Notes: a model not told the origin generated them from the letters alone. Positions 17,019 through 26,292 are shown, numbered from the stretch's first letter. The stretch: DNA of 64,000 bases from Streptomyces sclerotialus (GCF_040907265.1 NZ_JBFOHP010000002.1:5456001-5520000); one strand, 5' to 3'. Made by a program: numbers and translations.

Positions 17019-17259
17019 GGGCGCCTCCGTTCCAGGTGCACGACGGCCGCCGATCGCGTACCGCCTCGTAAATCGCTTGTACTGGAACGGGAGGTTCGGG
17101 GTCAGCAGTTCGCCGCCAATGCGAGGCGAACCGGCCACTTCCGGGGCATACGCTGGACATATGTCCCCGCGGGCCGGGTTTCACGCAGGGGCACTCAGGG
17201 AACTCGGAGGCACTTCGCGCGCCGGCGCCCGGGGAGCGCACGGCGCGCGCCCGGAGCCG

Positions 17260-17496
17260 TCAGGCGCCGCGCAGGAAGCTGTCCCCGTGCACCGCGATGT
17301 GCGCTTCGAGCGCCTGCAGGGCCGCCGCGGTGGACTCCGGGGAGCCGCTGCCGCGCCGCTCGGCGTAGTACGCAGCGCCCAGCCGCTTCAGCAGGTCGGA
17401 GCCCGCGCGCTGCTGCTGCACCTCGTCCATCTTCTGCTTGCCCTGTGCCAGGCCGCGCTGTGCCTGCTCCTTGGCACGGTCCAGGAATCCCGCCAT
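17260..17496 (-). CDS. Small conserved actinobacterial protein
   Basis: 78 residues, MAGFLDRAKEQAQRGLAQ at the N-terminus, highly charged and helical, no membrane segment. The first 30 residues form an amphipathic helix with heptad-like spacing. I recognise the pattern as a widespread Streptomyces small protein without known function. The ATG is preceded by GGGAGG on the minus strand. Confidence 0.7.
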   Translation of the reverse strand: MAGFLDRAKEQAQRGLAQGKQKMDEVQQQRAGSDLLKRLGAAYYAERRGSGSPESTAAALQALEAHIAVHGDSFLRGA

Positions 17497-17620
17497 CGTG
17501 CTGCCTCCCGCTCGGTCCTTCGGTCTCGCAGACACCGGCGCCCGCCTTGCCCGGCCCGGTGCGTGCCGTACCCGATCAACGGCCGGGACGCTGCGGCGGT
17601 TCCCGTGCCAGGCTGGAGAG

Positions 17621-18316
17621 GTGTACCGGGAACGGCCCTCCGCACTGCCCGGCGCCGCCGTGTGGACCAAGTCCCCCGAGCCGGCGCCGCGCCCCGTGCT
17701 GCCCGACGGCTGCACGGACCTGATCTGGTACGACGGCAGGCTCCTCGTCGCGGGCCCGGACACCCGCGCCCATCTGCCGCACTCCCCGGAGCGCGCCCCG
17801 GAGGCGCCCGTCGTCGGCCTCCGCTTCGCCCCGGGACAGGGCCCCGCCGTCTTCGGGGTGCCCGCGGACGAACTCCGTGACCTGCGCGTCCCCCTCACCG
17901 ACCTGTGGCCCGCCGCCCAGGTGCGGCGGCTCGCCGACGAGCTCGCCGAGGCCACGGCGCCCGGCCGGGCCCTGGAGGCGGCGGCCGTCGGACGGCTGCG
18001 TACGGGGGCCGCGCCCGACCCGGCCCGCGGCCTGATCGCACGCGCCGCGGCCCGGGGCACGCCGGTCGGGGAGCTGGCCGAAGCGGTGGGCGTGGGCGAG
18101 CGCCAGCTGCGCCGCCGCTGCCTGGCCGCCTTCGGGTACGGTCCCAAGACGCTCGGCCGGGTGCTGCGCCTGGTGCGCGCCCTGGACCTCGCCCGCTCCG
18201 GGATGCCGTACGCACAGGTCGCCGCGGCCGCCGGGTACGCCGACCAGGCCCACCTGGCGCGCGAGGTGAAGGCGCTGGCGGGTGCTCCGCTGGGGACGGT
18301 CCTCGCGCCGGGATAG
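17621..18316 (+). CDS. AraC-family transcriptional regulator
   Basis: 231 residues. The N-terminal half (about 1-120) resembles the DUF6597 effector region seen in AraC proteins (PDGCTDLIWYDGRLLVAGPDT); the C-terminal half has two HTH motifs, GELAEAVGVGERQLRRRCLAAFG and AQVAAAAGYADQAHLAREVKAL. GTG 17621 follows GGAGAG directly; longer starts would run into the divergent gene. It is ten bases upstream of glutaminase, so the pair may be co-transcribed. Confidence 0.8.
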   Translation: MYRERPSALPGAAVWTKSPEPAPRPVLPDGCTDLIWYDGRLLVAGPDTRAHLPHSPERAPEAPVVGLRFAPGQGPAVFGVPADELRDLRVPLTDLWPAAQVRRLADELAEATAPGRALEAAAVGRLRTGAAPDPARGLIARAAARGTPVGELAEAVGVGERQLRRRCLAAFGYGPKTLGRVLRLVRALDLARSGMPYAQVAAAAGYADQAHLAREVKALAGAPLGTVLAPG

Positions 18317-18326
18317 CGTGTGCCCC

Positions 18327-19238
18327 ATGGACTACCAGGCCGTTCTCGAGGAGGTGGCGGCGCACGCGCGCCCGCTGGTACGGCAGGGGAAGGTCGCCGA
18401 CTACATCCCCGCGCTGGAGCAGGTCTCGCCGGACCGCTTCGGGATCGCGCTCGCCGACATCCACGGGGACGTGTACGGGGTGGGGGACTGGGAGGTCCCG
18501 TTCTCCGTGCAGTCCATCTCCAAGGCCTTCTCCCTCGCCCTCGTACTGGCGCAGGAGGACCAGCGCATCTGGGAGCGGGTGGGGCGCGAGCCTTCGGGTA
18601 CGGCCTTCAACTCCCTGGTGCAGCTGGAGTGGGAGCAGGGCATCCCGCGCAATCCTTTCCTCAACTCGGGGGCGCTGGTGGTCACCGACCGGCTGCAGAC
18701 CCTCACCGGTGACGCCAGCACCGCCATGCTGGACTTCCTCCGTGAGGAGAGCGGCAATCCCGGACTCTCCTTCGACCAGGTCGTGGCCGGTTCGGAGGCC
18801 GAGCACGGGGACCGCAACTCCGCGCTGGCCCACTTCATGGCGAGCTTCGGCAACCTGGAGAACCCGGTACCCAGCGTCATCGAGCACTACTTCTGGCAGT
18901 GCTCCATCGAGATGAGCTGCCGGGACCTGGCCACGGCCGGCGGCTTCCTCGCCCGCCACGGGCTGCGCGCCGACGGCACCCGGCTGCTGGAGGCCCGCGA
19001 CGCCAAGCGGATCAACGCGGTGATGCTGACCTGCGGTACGTACGACGCCGCCGGCGAGTTCGCCTACCGGGTGGGGCTGCCCGCGAAGAGCGGTGTGGGC
19101 GGCGGCATCGTGGCGGTCGTCCCCGGACGCTGCACGCTGTGCGTATGGAGTCCGGGGCTGGACGCGCGCGGCAACTCGGTCGCCGGGGCGGCGGCGCTGG
19201 ACCACTTCACGACGCTCACCGGGTGGTCGGTGTTCTGA
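18327..19238 (+). CDS. glsA: Glutaminase A
   Basis: 303 residues, a complete serine-dependent beta-lactamase-like glutaminase that hydrolyses L-glutamine to glutamate and ammonia. The catalytic S63-x-x-K66 is in FSVQSISKAF; NPFLNSGAL, NHAxx-like and SGVGGGIVAVVPG are all present. The length matches the family (300-310). ATG 18327 lies 10 bases after the AraC stop. Confidence 0.92.
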   Translation: MDYQAVLEEVAAHARPLVRQGKVADYIPALEQVSPDRFGIALADIHGDVYGVGDWEVPFSVQSISKAFSLALVLAQEDQRIWERVGREPSGTAFNSLVQLEWEQGIPRNPFLNSGALVVTDRLQTLTGDASTAMLDFLREESGNPGLSFDQVVAGSEAEHGDRNSALAHFMASFGNLENPVPSVIEHYFWQCSIEMSCRDLATAGGFLARHGLRADGTRLLEARDAKRINAVMLTCGTYDAAGEFAYRVGLPAKSGVGGGIVAVVPGRCTLCVWSPGLDARGNSVAGAAALDHFTTLTGWSVF

Positions 19239-19260
19239 GCGCCGGTGCCCGTCCCGCGTG

Positions 19261-19707
19261 TCAGGGCAGGGGCGCGAAGAGGTCGACGCCGTGGCCGTCC
19301 GGGTCGAGGACGACGGCGTAGCGCTGGCCCCAGACGGCGTCCCACGGCTTCTTCCCGCCGCGGTACCCGGCGTCGACCAGCTCGGCGTAGAGGGCGTCGA
19401 CCGCCTCCGGCCCCGGGCATTCGAAGGCGAGGTGGGGCGTGTTCCCGGTGGACAGTTCCCAGTCGGGGTCGAGGGCGCGCAGCGTCTCGTGGCTGTCCCA
19501 CATCAGCCGCAGTCCGCCCGGCAGCTGTGCCTCCGCGTGCGGGGCGGTGTCGGCCTCCGCCGGGATGTCCAGGCCGAGGCGCCGGTAGAAGGCGAGCGAG
19601 GCCGCCATGTCCGCGGCGGCCAGGCCGAGCGCGGCGAACCGGGGCGCGGGTACGGCCCGGCCGGTGGCGTTCTCGGACGTGTGCTTCGAGGTGTTCCGCT
19701 CAGTCAT
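19261..19707 (-). CDS. VOC-family (glyoxalase/bleomycin-resistance-like) protein
   Basis: 148 residues, two beta-alpha-beta-beta-beta units: FAALGLAAADMAASLAFYRRLGL near the start and TPHLAFEC ... VVLDPDGHGVDLFAPLP at the end. Candidate metal or ligand residues are His in TPHLAF and the C-terminal acidic residues. The role may be detoxification or antibiotic binding; nothing nearby specifies it. The start ATG 19707 gives MTERNTSKH. It is convergent with glutaminase, 22 bases apart. Confidence 0.8.
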   Translation of the reverse strand: MTERNTSKHTSENATGRAVPAPRFAALGLAAADMAASLAFYRRLGLDIPAEADTAPHAEAQLPGGLRLMWDSHETLRALDPDWELSTGNTPHLAFECPGPEAVDALYAELVDAGYRGGKKPWDAVWGQRYAVVLDPDGHGVDLFAPLP

Positions 19708-19885
19708 GGGCCGAGCGTACGAAGGCGCCGCCCTGGCCGTCTTGAAGGAATCGGACATCGTCCGGCTGCGCCACTGAGGCCGGCGTCGCGTCTTCGAGGG
19801 CGGGGCCGCGCCGCACCACTGAGGCCGCCGCCGCGTCTACAGGGCCGGCCCGCCGCCCGCCTTCGGGGCCGGCGCGGCGCAGCGC

Positions 19886-20824
19886 TCACGGGCAGCGGAC
19901 GATCTGCCCCGCATAGGAGAGGTTGCCGCCGAACCCGAAGAGGAGGACCGGCGCGCCCGAAGGGATCTCGCGCCGTTCGACCAGCTTCGAGAAGGCGAGC
20001 GGCACCGACGCCGCCGAGGTGTTGCCGGACTCCACGACGTCCCGGGCGATCACCGCGTTGACCGCCCCGATGCGCTCCGCGACCGGTTCGATGATCCGCA
20101 GGTTGGCCTGGTGCAGCACCACGCCGGCCAGCTCCTCGGGCCGTACTCCGGAGCGCTCGCACACCTGGCGGGCGACGGCCGGCAGCTGCGTGGTGGCCCA
20201 GCGGTAGACCGCCTGGCCCTCCTGGGAGAAGCGGGCGGGCTCCCCCTCGATGCGCACCGCGTCGCCCATCTCGGGGACCGAGCCCCACAGCACCGGGCCG
20301 ATCTCCGGCTCCGCCGCCGCCGTCACCACCGCGGCGCCCGCGCCGTCGCCCACCAGGACGCAGGTCGAGCGGTCCGTCCAGTCCACGACGTCGGTGAACT
20401 TCTCCGCGCCGATCACCAGCGCGTTGCGTGCCGAGCCGGCCCGGACGGCGTGGTCGGCGGTGGCCAGCGCGTGGGTGAAGCCCGCGCACACCACGTTGAC
20501 GTCCATCGCGGCGGGCGCCGCCAGGCCGAGCCGGGCGGCCACCCGGGCGGCCGTGTTCGGCGAACGGTCCGTGGCCGTGCAGGTGGCGACGAGGACGAGG
20601 TCGATGTCGGCGGCGGCCAGGCCGCTCGCCGCGAGCGCCTTCGCCGCTGCGGCCGCCGCCATCGCGTCCACGGTCTCGTCGGGCGCGGCGATGTGCCGCG
20701 TACGGATGCCGACCCGGCTGGTGATCCAGGCGTCGTCGGTGTCGACGAGCTCGGCCAGGTCGTCGTTGGTGAGCACCTTGGCGGGCTGGTAGTGGCCCAG
20801 CGCAAGGATGCGCGACCCGGTCAT
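19886..20824 (-). CDS. Beta-ketoacyl-ACP synthase III (FabH-like)
   Basis: 312-residue thiolase-fold condensing enzyme. The catalytic triad is intact: Cys in NVVCAGFTHAL (near 112), His in LHQANLRI (near 241) and Asn in SGNTSAAS (near 271). The C-terminal GFGGNLSYAG matches FabH. It would condense an acyl-CoA starter with malonyl-ACP. It stands alone, without fabD/acpP/fabF neighbours, so it may provide special starters or quinolone/lipid-like products rather than bulk fatty acids. Start is ATG 20824. Confidence 0.87.
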   Translation of the reverse strand: MTGSRILALGHYQPAKVLTNDDLAELVDTDDAWITSRVGIRTRHIAAPDETVDAMAAAAAAKALAASGLAAADIDLVLVATCTATDRSPNTAARVAARLGLAAPAAMDVNVVCAGFTHALATADHAVRAGSARNALVIGAEKFTDVVDWTDRSTCVLVGDGAGAAVVTAAAEPEIGPVLWGSVPEMGDAVRIEGEPARFSQEGQAVYRWATTQLPAVARQVCERSGVRPEELAGVVLHQANLRIIEPVAERIGAVNAVIARDVVESGNTSAASVPLAFSKLVERREIPSGAPVLLFGFGGNLSYAGQIVRCP

Positions 20825-20996
20825 CTCTCCCCCTGTGGGTGAATGGAAGCGGTGTGAAACGGAAACGGAATCCCGACCTCACCAGTGTTGGCGGTGGGCC
20901 GGTGGTGAAGGGTGCGAGTCCGTACAGTCTTCGAGGCACGGTTCTGGAGACTTCCGACCGTCACCCGGCGATTCCGCTGAGAGCGAGGCGCGGTGC

Positions 20997-21016
20997 GCCC
21001 GTACGTCCGTACGGGC
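20997..21016. promoter_or_regulatory. 20-bp palindrome upstream of the epimerase gene
   Basis: GCCCGTACG-TC-CGTACGGGC, perfect 9-bp arms, 12 bases upstream of ATG 21029. Either an operator or an mRNA hairpin affecting initiation; no good ribosome site is seen between it and the start. Confidence 0.45.
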
Positions 21017-21028
21017 AGAGTCGGCGCC

Positions 21029-22027
21029 ATGAGACTGCTGATGCTGGGTGGCACGGAGTTCGTCGGACGGGCCGTGACCGAGGCGGCCCTCGCGCGGGGA
21101 TGGCAGGTCACGGTGTTCCACCGGGGCCGCCACGAGGCACCGCCGGGCGCGGCGGTGCTGCACGGTGACCGCACGGCCCCTGAGGGCCTCGCCGCGCTGC
21201 GTACGGGGGAGTGGGACGCGGTCGTGGACACCTGGTCCTGGGCGCCGTCGGCGGTGCGGGACACGGCCCGGCTGCTGGCCGGCAGGGCCGGGCGCTACGT
21301 GTACGTGTCCAGCGGTTCGGTGTACGCGTTCCCCCGGGCGGCCGGGCTGGGCGAGGAGGCCCCGCTGGTGCCGGGCGCGCCGGACGCCGGTGAGGTGGCG
21401 TACGCGGAGGACAAACGGGGCGGCGAGCTGGCGGTCACGGAGGCCTTCGGGGCCGGCCGGTCGGTGCTGGCGCGGGCCGGGCTGCTCCTCGGGCCGTACG
21501 AGAACATCGGGCGGCTGCCGTGGTGGCTGAACAGGATCGCCCGCGGCGGCCCCGTCCTGGCGCCGGGCCCGCACGGCCTCCCGATCCAGTACCTCGACGT
21601 CCGCGACCTCGCCGACTGGCTCCTGCACGCCGTCGGAGCGGGGCTGTCCGGCCCGTACAACCTGGTCAGCCGGAGCGGCCACGCCACCATGGGCAGCCTG
21701 CTGGAGGCGTGCGCGGCGGTCACGGGGTCCGCGGCGGAGCTCCGCTGGACCGCGCCCGAGGACGTGCTCGCCGCGGGCATCGAGCCGTGGACGGAGCTGC
21801 CGGTCTGGGTGCCGCCGGGAACGGAGTACCACGACACCCTGCACCGCACGGGGGTGGAGAAGGCGTACGCCGCGGGGCTGCGCTGCCGCCCGGTGGCGGA
21901 GACGGTGGCCGGCACCTGGGACTGGCTGCGGTCGGTGGGCGGCCGGGCGCCGCAGCGGCCGGACCGCCCGCCGGTCGGCCTGTCCCCGGAGAAGGAGGCG
22001 AAGGCGCTGGGCGCGGCCGGCAGCTGA
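21029..22027 (+). CDS. NAD-dependent epimerase/dehydratase-family (extended SDR) protein
   Basis: 332 residues. The N-terminal nucleotide motif GGTEFVGRAV (about 7-16) is the atypical GGTxFxG form of plant CSP41-like and isoflavone-reductase-like SDRs; YVSSGSVYAF supplies the Ser/Tyr area, and AYAEDKRGGE carries a Y-x-x-x-K-like arrangement (YAEDK). It probably reduces or epimerises a sugar nucleotide or acts on RNA/sugars as in related folds; unknown. It is divergent from the KASIII gene. Confidence 0.75.
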   Translation: MRLLMLGGTEFVGRAVTEAALARGWQVTVFHRGRHEAPPGAAVLHGDRTAPEGLAALRTGEWDAVVDTWSWAPSAVRDTARLLAGRAGRYVYVSSGSVYAFPRAAGLGEEAPLVPGAPDAGEVAYAEDKRGGELAVTEAFGAGRSVLARAGLLLGPYENIGRLPWWLNRIARGGPVLAPGPHGLPIQYLDVRDLADWLLHAVGAGLSGPYNLVSRSGHATMGSLLEACAAVTGSAAELRWTAPEDVLAAGIEPWTELPVWVPPGTEYHDTLHRTGVEKAYAAGLRCRPVAETVAGTWDWLRSVGGRAPQRPDRPPVGLSPEKEAKALGAAGS

Positions 22028-22031
22028 GCGC

Positions 22032-22073
22032 CGCGGGCCGGGCCGGCGCGCACCCGGTACGGCCCGGCCCGCG
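22032..22073. terminator. Bidirectional terminator between the epimerase and corA
   Basis: CGCGGGCCGGGCC (22032-22044) pairs perfectly with GGCCCGGCCCGCG (22061-22073), 13-bp stem, 16-base loop, between convergent stops at 22027 and 22087. Confidence 0.7.
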
Positions 22074-22086
22074 TGGCCTCGTGCCG

Positions 22087-23181
22087 CTACAGCCAGCCGT
22101 TGCGCCGGAAGCCCCGGTGGATCACCGCGCAGGCCGCCACGATCACGACCATGGTCACCGGATAGCCGTAGACCCAGTCCTTGCCCCACAGGTGCTCGAA
22201 GTTCATGCCGTACACCCCGCACACCATCGTCGGGACGGCCAGGATGGCGACCCATGCGCTGATCCGGCGCATGTCCTCGTTCTGCGCGATGGTGACCTGC
22301 GCGAGGTGTGCCTGGAGTATGGAGTTCAGCAGCTCGTCGAAGGCGGTGATGCGCTCGGTGACCCGGGCCAGGTGGTCGGCGACGTCCCGGAAGTAGGTCC
22401 GGATGCGCGGGTCGACCTGGGTCAGCGCCTCGGTGGAGAGCCGGTGCAGCGGGCGGTCCAGCGGGGCCACGGCCCGCTTCAGCTCCAGCAGCTCGCGCTT
22501 GAGCTGGTAGATCCGCCCGGCGTCCGCGTTCCGCCCGCCCTCGGCGAAGACCTCGCTCTCCACCGCGTCGATGTCGTCCTGGACGGCCGCTGTGGCCTCC
22601 AGGTAGTCGTCGACGACGTGGTCGGCGATGGCGTGCAGGACGGCGGAGGGGCCGAGCGCGAGCTGTTCCGGTACGGCCTCCAGGGACTCGCGCAGCGGGC
22701 CGAGCGAGCCGTGGCCGCCGTGCCGGACGGTGATCACGAAGTCCTCGCCGGTGAACACCATGATCTCGCCGGTGTCCACCACCTCGCTGGTCGCGGTGAG
22801 CCGGTCGTGTTCGACGTAGCAGGCGGTCTTGAAGACGGTGAAGAGGTTGGTCTCGTACTGCTCCAGCTTGGGGCGCTGGTGGGCGAGGACGGCGTCCTCC
22901 ACGGCCAGCGGGTGCAGCCCGAACAGTTCGACGATCCCGGCGAACTCCGCCTCGGACGGCTCGTGCAGTCCGATCCACACGAAACCGTCCCCCGAGGCGC
23001 GGACCTTGCGCACCGCCTCCTCGACCTGGTGGTCGCCGTCGAGCCGCACCCCGTCCGCGTAGACCGCGCAGTTGACGACCGCGGTGCCGAGCGGCGAGCG
23101 CGCCGGGTGGGCGAGGTCGACCCCGCGGCTGCGCTGCTGGGGCAGACGTACGGCCCGGCGGAGGTGGCGGATCATCGACAT
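22087..23181 (-). CDS. corA: CorA-family magnesium/cobalt transporter
   Basis: 364 residues: a large cytoplasmic funnel domain, then two C-terminal membrane helices joined by the selectivity motif YGMNFEH (GMN). The second helix is followed by a basic tail (RRNGWL). It forms a homopentameric Mg2+ channel. ATG 23181 (MSMIRHLRR) is supported by the conserved N-terminal region; a start two codons later is possible. Confidence 0.88.
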   Translation of the reverse strand: MSMIRHLRRAVRLPQQRSRGVDLAHPARSPLGTAVVNCAVYADGVRLDGDHQVEEAVRKVRASGDGFVWIGLHEPSEAEFAGIVELFGLHPLAVEDAVLAHQRPKLEQYETNLFTVFKTACYVEHDRLTATSEVVDTGEIMVFTGEDFVITVRHGGHGSLGPLRESLEAVPEQLALGPSAVLHAIADHVVDDYLEATAAVQDDIDAVESEVFAEGGRNADAGRIYQLKRELLELKRAVAPLDRPLHRLSTEALTQVDPRIRTYFRDVADHLARVTERITAFDELLNSILQAHLAQVTIAQNEDMRRISAWVAILAVPTMVCGVYGMNFEHLWGKDWVYGYPVTMVVIVAACAVIHRGFRRNGWL

Positions 23182-23242
23182 GGGCGGCTCCGGGGCGACT
23201 ACGGTCGGGCGCCGTCCAGTATGCCGATCACGGCGTTCCGGT

Positions 23243-24556
23243 TCACCCCGCGCCCGTGACGTGCCGGTTCCGCGCGGCCCCGAGGCCCGTCAGGACCTGG
23301 GGGACCAGCAGCACCAGCAGGACGACGACCGGGACCGTCCAGGTACCGGAGGCGTCGTGCACGGCACCCAGGACGGCCGGGCCGGTCGCGGCCAGGACGT
23401 ACCCGAAGCACTGCGCCATGCTGGACAGCTGCGACGCGTGCCTCGTGTCCGGCGCGCGCTGCACGATGAAGAGCAGCGCGAGGCTGATCGCGGCCCCTTG
23501 GCCGAGGCCGAGCAGCGTCATCCAGACGTACGCGCCGGACACCGGTGCGGCCAGCATCCCCGCCAGGCCGGCGGCGCACAGCACCGCGCCCAGCGCGGCC
23601 AGGGGGCCGGGGCGCAGCCTGCGGCCCGCGATCACCGGGGCGAGGAAGGAGCCCGCGATGCCCAGCAGCGAGGAGAAGGACAGCATCCAGCCCGCGTCGC
23701 CCGCGCTCGTCCCGGCGTCGGTGAGCATGGTCGGCAGCCAGGCGGCCGCCGCGTAGTAGCTGAGCGACTGCAGGCCCATGTAGCCGGTGACCTGCCAGGC
23801 CAGCGGGGACCGCCACAGGCCGCGCACCGGGTGCGCCGCCTGCCGCGCCGCGTCCGCCGGCAGTCGCGTACGGGACCGGGTCTGCGGCAGCCAGACCAGC
23901 AGCGCGACGACCGCGAGCGAGCCCCAGCAGGCCAGCGTGGCCTGCCAGCTGAGCCCGGTGGCGGTGCGCAGCGGTACGGTCACGCCCGCGGCGAGGGCCG
24001 CGCCGCCGAACAGCGACATGGAGTACAGCCCGGTCATCAGGCCCGCCCGGGCGGGGAAGTCCCGCTTGATCAGGCCGGGCAGCAGCACGTTGGCGACCGC
24101 GATCCCGGCGCCGATGACGACCGTGCCGGCGAACAGCGCGGCCACCTGGTCGGCCAGCCGCAGCGCGGTACCGGCGCAGATCAGCGCCATCGTGCCGAGC
24201 AGCGTCCGCTCCAGGCCGAAGCGGCGGCCGAGCCGCGGCGCGACGGGCGCGAGCAGGCCGAAGCAGAGCAGCGGGAGCGCGGTCAGCAGGCTGGTGGCGG
24301 CGGCCGACATGCCGCTGTCGGTGCGGATGGTGTCCGCCAGCGGGGAGACGGCGACGAGCGCCGGGCGCAGGTTCAGGGCCAGCAGGATGACGCCCGCCGC
24401 CAGATAGAGCGTGCCGCGCGCGGTACTCGGGGAGACGGACGCGGGCTCTCTCGTAGGGGCGGCGGCCGCGGGCCCTTCTGTACGTGCCACGGGCCCTTCC
24501 GTACGTGTCCCGGCCCCTTCCGTACGTATCGCCGTCCCGGTGTGTTCCGCTGTCAT
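23243..24556 (-). CDS. MFS transporter, CynX/NimT family
   Basis: 437 residues, 12 membrane helices after a proline/threonine-rich N-terminal tail of about 45 residues with repeated RTEGP units. LALNLRPALVAVSPL is the characteristic first helix of the CynX/NimT (cyanate/2-nitroimidazole) family. The A-loop is visible as LGRRFGLERTL. Its start overlaps the stop of the FadR-type regulator by ATGA, so the two are co-expressed and the exporter is probably regulated by it. Substrate unknown. Confidence 0.82.
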   Translation of the reverse strand: MTAEHTGTAIRTEGAGTRTEGPVARTEGPAAAAPTREPASVSPSTARGTLYLAAGVILLALNLRPALVAVSPLADTIRTDSGMSAAATSLLTALPLLCFGLLAPVAPRLGRRFGLERTLLGTMALICAGTALRLADQVAALFAGTVVIGAGIAVANVLLPGLIKRDFPARAGLMTGLYSMSLFGGAALAAGVTVPLRTATGLSWQATLACWGSLAVVALLVWLPQTRSRTRLPADAARQAAHPVRGLWRSPLAWQVTGYMGLQSLSYYAAAAWLPTMLTDAGTSAGDAGWMLSFSSLLGIAGSFLAPVIAGRRLRPGPLAALGAVLCAAGLAGMLAAPVSGAYVWMTLLGLGQGAAISLALLFIVQRAPDTRHASQLSSMAQCFGYVLAATGPAVLGAVHDASGTWTVPVVVLLVLLVPQVLTGLGAARNRHVTGAG

Positions 24557-25245
24557 GCCTGCTCCCGAAGGGCCGTGGCCGCCTCGCCGAGGTGTGCCAG
24601 CGCGGCCTGTTCCGCGGCGTCCGCGTCCCCGGCCTCGATGGCGTCGACGATCGCGGCGTGCGCGTCGAACTGGTGGCGTACCGCGTCGGGCACGGGCGCC
24701 GCGACGACGGACCGCAGCGTGGCGCGCAGCGCGTCGGTGAGGTGCCCGTAGAGGTCGGCCAGGACGCTGTTGTGCGCGGCTGCGGCGACGGTGCGGTGGA
24801 AGGCGATGTCGGCCTCGATGAAGGCCGCGGTGTCGCCCGCCCGCCAGGCGTCGTCGCGGTCGGCGAGGGCGGCGCGCAGTGCGGCGACGTCCTCCTGGGT
24901 GCGGCGCTGCGCCGCGTACCGTGCCGCGTCCCGCTCCAGGGAGGCGCGGACCTCGTAGGCCTCCAGGTCGCAGGAGCGGCGCAGCCTGCGCTGCACGGCG
25001 GCCCCGAAGTCGCTGCCGGCGCGCACGTACGTGCCGTCGCCCTGGCGCGGCTCCAGCATGCCGGTGTGCACGAGGGCCCGGACGGCCTCGCGGACGGTGT
25101 TGCGGCCGACGTCGAGCTGCTCGACGAGCACGGGCTCCGCCGGGATCTTCGTGCCGACCGCCCACTCACCGGCCGCGATCAGGCCCTCCATCTGGTCGAT
25201 GACCAGGTCCACCAGGCTGGTCCGGGTGGTGCTGCGCAACGGCAT
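24553..25245 (-). CDS. FadR-subfamily GntR transcriptional regulator
   Basis: 230 residues. The winged HTH at about 10-75 has GTKIPAEPVLVEQLDVGRNTVREAVRALVHTGML; the C-terminal FCD domain (about 90-220) keeps the metal-ligand pattern of D/H residues (EADIAFHRTV; HAAIVDAIEAGD). FCD domains sense carboxylates. AGGGGA precedes ATG 25245. It forms an operon with the MFS gene downstream, suggesting local control of transport. Confidence 0.85.
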   Translation of the reverse strand: MPLRSTTRTSLVDLVIDQMEGLIAAGEWAVGTKIPAEPVLVEQLDVGRNTVREAVRALVHTGMLEPRQGDGTYVRAGSDFGAAVQRRLRRSCDLEAYEVRASLERDAARYAAQRRTQEDVAALRAALADRDDAWRAGDTAAFIEADIAFHRTVAAAAHNSVLADLYGHLTDALRATLRSVVAAPVPDAVRHQFDAHAAIVDAIEAGDADAAEQAALAHLGEAATALREQA

Positions 25246-25638
25246 CGGCTGCCGTCCCCTTTCGGTGTCCGGACCCCGACGAGCCCGGTATCGATGAGAT
25301 GACACGAGTACACCGGTGATAGGAACATCCCATGTTTGGACGTGTCAAAAAGCCCCGGGGCCGCACGGGGCCGGGGCGGGAACGGGGAGGCGGAGCGGCG
25401 AGGCGGAGCGGGCGGGTCCGGGGCGGTGCACTGAAACGCGCGGTGGAGCGCCGCGGGGGGGGGGGAAGCCACCGCGCATGGCGGGGGGTGAAACGCGCGG
25501 CCGCGGGCGGGCGCGCTGTGGGGGGATGCACGCGCGGTGGGGTTCGCGGGTCCCACCGCGCGTTCCAGTGCCGGCCTGGTGGCCGGCCGTCGGCCCATGG
25601 TCATCGGCAGTCGGCCGACGGCCGACGGTCCCGGTGGG
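25246..25638. other. Intergenic region between FadR and snpA
   Basis: 393 bases. The right half is very GC-rich with a G10 run near 25456-25465 and two copies of TGAAACGCGCGG (near 25432 and 25489); a strong hairpin follows at 25531-25562. Further inverted GTCGGC/GCCGAC strings lie at 25588-25626. No gene detected. Confidence 0.5.
25531..25562 (-). terminator. Terminator of snpA
   Basis: CGCGCGGTGGG (25531-25541) and CCCACCGCGCG (25552-25562) form an 11-bp stem with a 10-base loop, 77 bases past the snpA stop on the minus strand. Confidence 0.6.
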
Positions 25639-26292
25639 TCAGGACGCCTCGCCGGAGCGGGCGCCCTTCAGGCCGTTCGCCCAGAGCTGGTCGACCTTCG
25701 CGCGCTCGTTGGCGTCCGGCTGGGAGTTGGTGCAGGACGGGCCGGGGCCGCCGCCGGACATCAGCTCGCTGCACGGGCCCTCGTAGTGGTCCGGCAGGCC
25801 GAGGACGTGGCCGGTCTCGTGCGCGGTCACGCGGGTGGAGTCGTACTCCTGGTTCTGCTGGTAGTCCAGGAAGATGTAGCCGCGGCCGTGGCCGTCGGTG
25901 CTGGCGTAGGAGCCGCGCGGGTCGTTGCCCTCGCGGTACTGGAAGTCCCCGCCGCTGCCCGCCTGGAGCTTGACGTTGGAGACGGCGCTGTTCCAGATCT
26001 GCGCGCTCGCGGATATCTGCTGCGCGAAGGTGGGCGCGGCGCTCGCGTCGTACGTCACCGTCACCGAAGCGGCGCCGGTCTTCTTCTGCTTGGCGAGCGC
26101 CGACTTCAGCACGGCCTCGAAGAACCGCTTGGTGTCGGCCTTCTCGGCGGCCGAGCCGACGTACTGCGCCGCGGTGACCCGGTTGTCCGCCGGGGCGGCC
26201 GAGGGGGTGGCCGCGGCGGGCACGGCGGCGGCGAGGCTCGCGGCCAGGCCCAGGCCGAGGGCAGCGGACAGCACCGTCTTAGGAGATCTCAT
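25639..26292 (-). CDS. snpA: Snapalysin-type secreted zinc metalloprotease (M7)
   Basis: 217 residues. Signal peptide about 1-28 (ends VPAAATP), short propeptide, then the catalytic domain. Zinc site [11 protein letters not shown] with H158, E159, H162 and D168, the HExxHxxGxxD form unique to snapalysin; Met-turn [10 protein letters not shown] follows. Two Cys (in GPCSEL and PSCTN) can form the known disulfide. It is a milk-clotting neutral protease exported to the medium. The divergent LysR gene is the usual activator SnpR. Confidence 0.9.
   Translation of the reverse strand: MRSPKTVLSAALGLGLAASLAAAVPAAATPSAAPADNRVTAAQYVGSAAEKADTKRFFEAVLKSALAKQKKTGAASVTVTYDASAAPTFAQQISASAQIWNSAVSNVKLQAGSGGDFQYREGNDPRGSYASTDGHGRGYIFLDYQQNQEYDSTRVTAHETGHVLGLPDHYEGPCSELMSGGGPGPSCTNSQPDANERAKVDQLWANGLKGARSGEAS

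Noticed and set aside
19771..19850. Imperfect 45-base direct repeat (CCACTGAGGCCG...)
   Set aside because: Two degenerate copies only, between convergent or adjacent genes; no functional indication.
20879..22978. Long arginine-rich minus-strand frame
   Set aside because: Antisense to the epimerase and out of frame with corA; composition is typical of a shadow frame.
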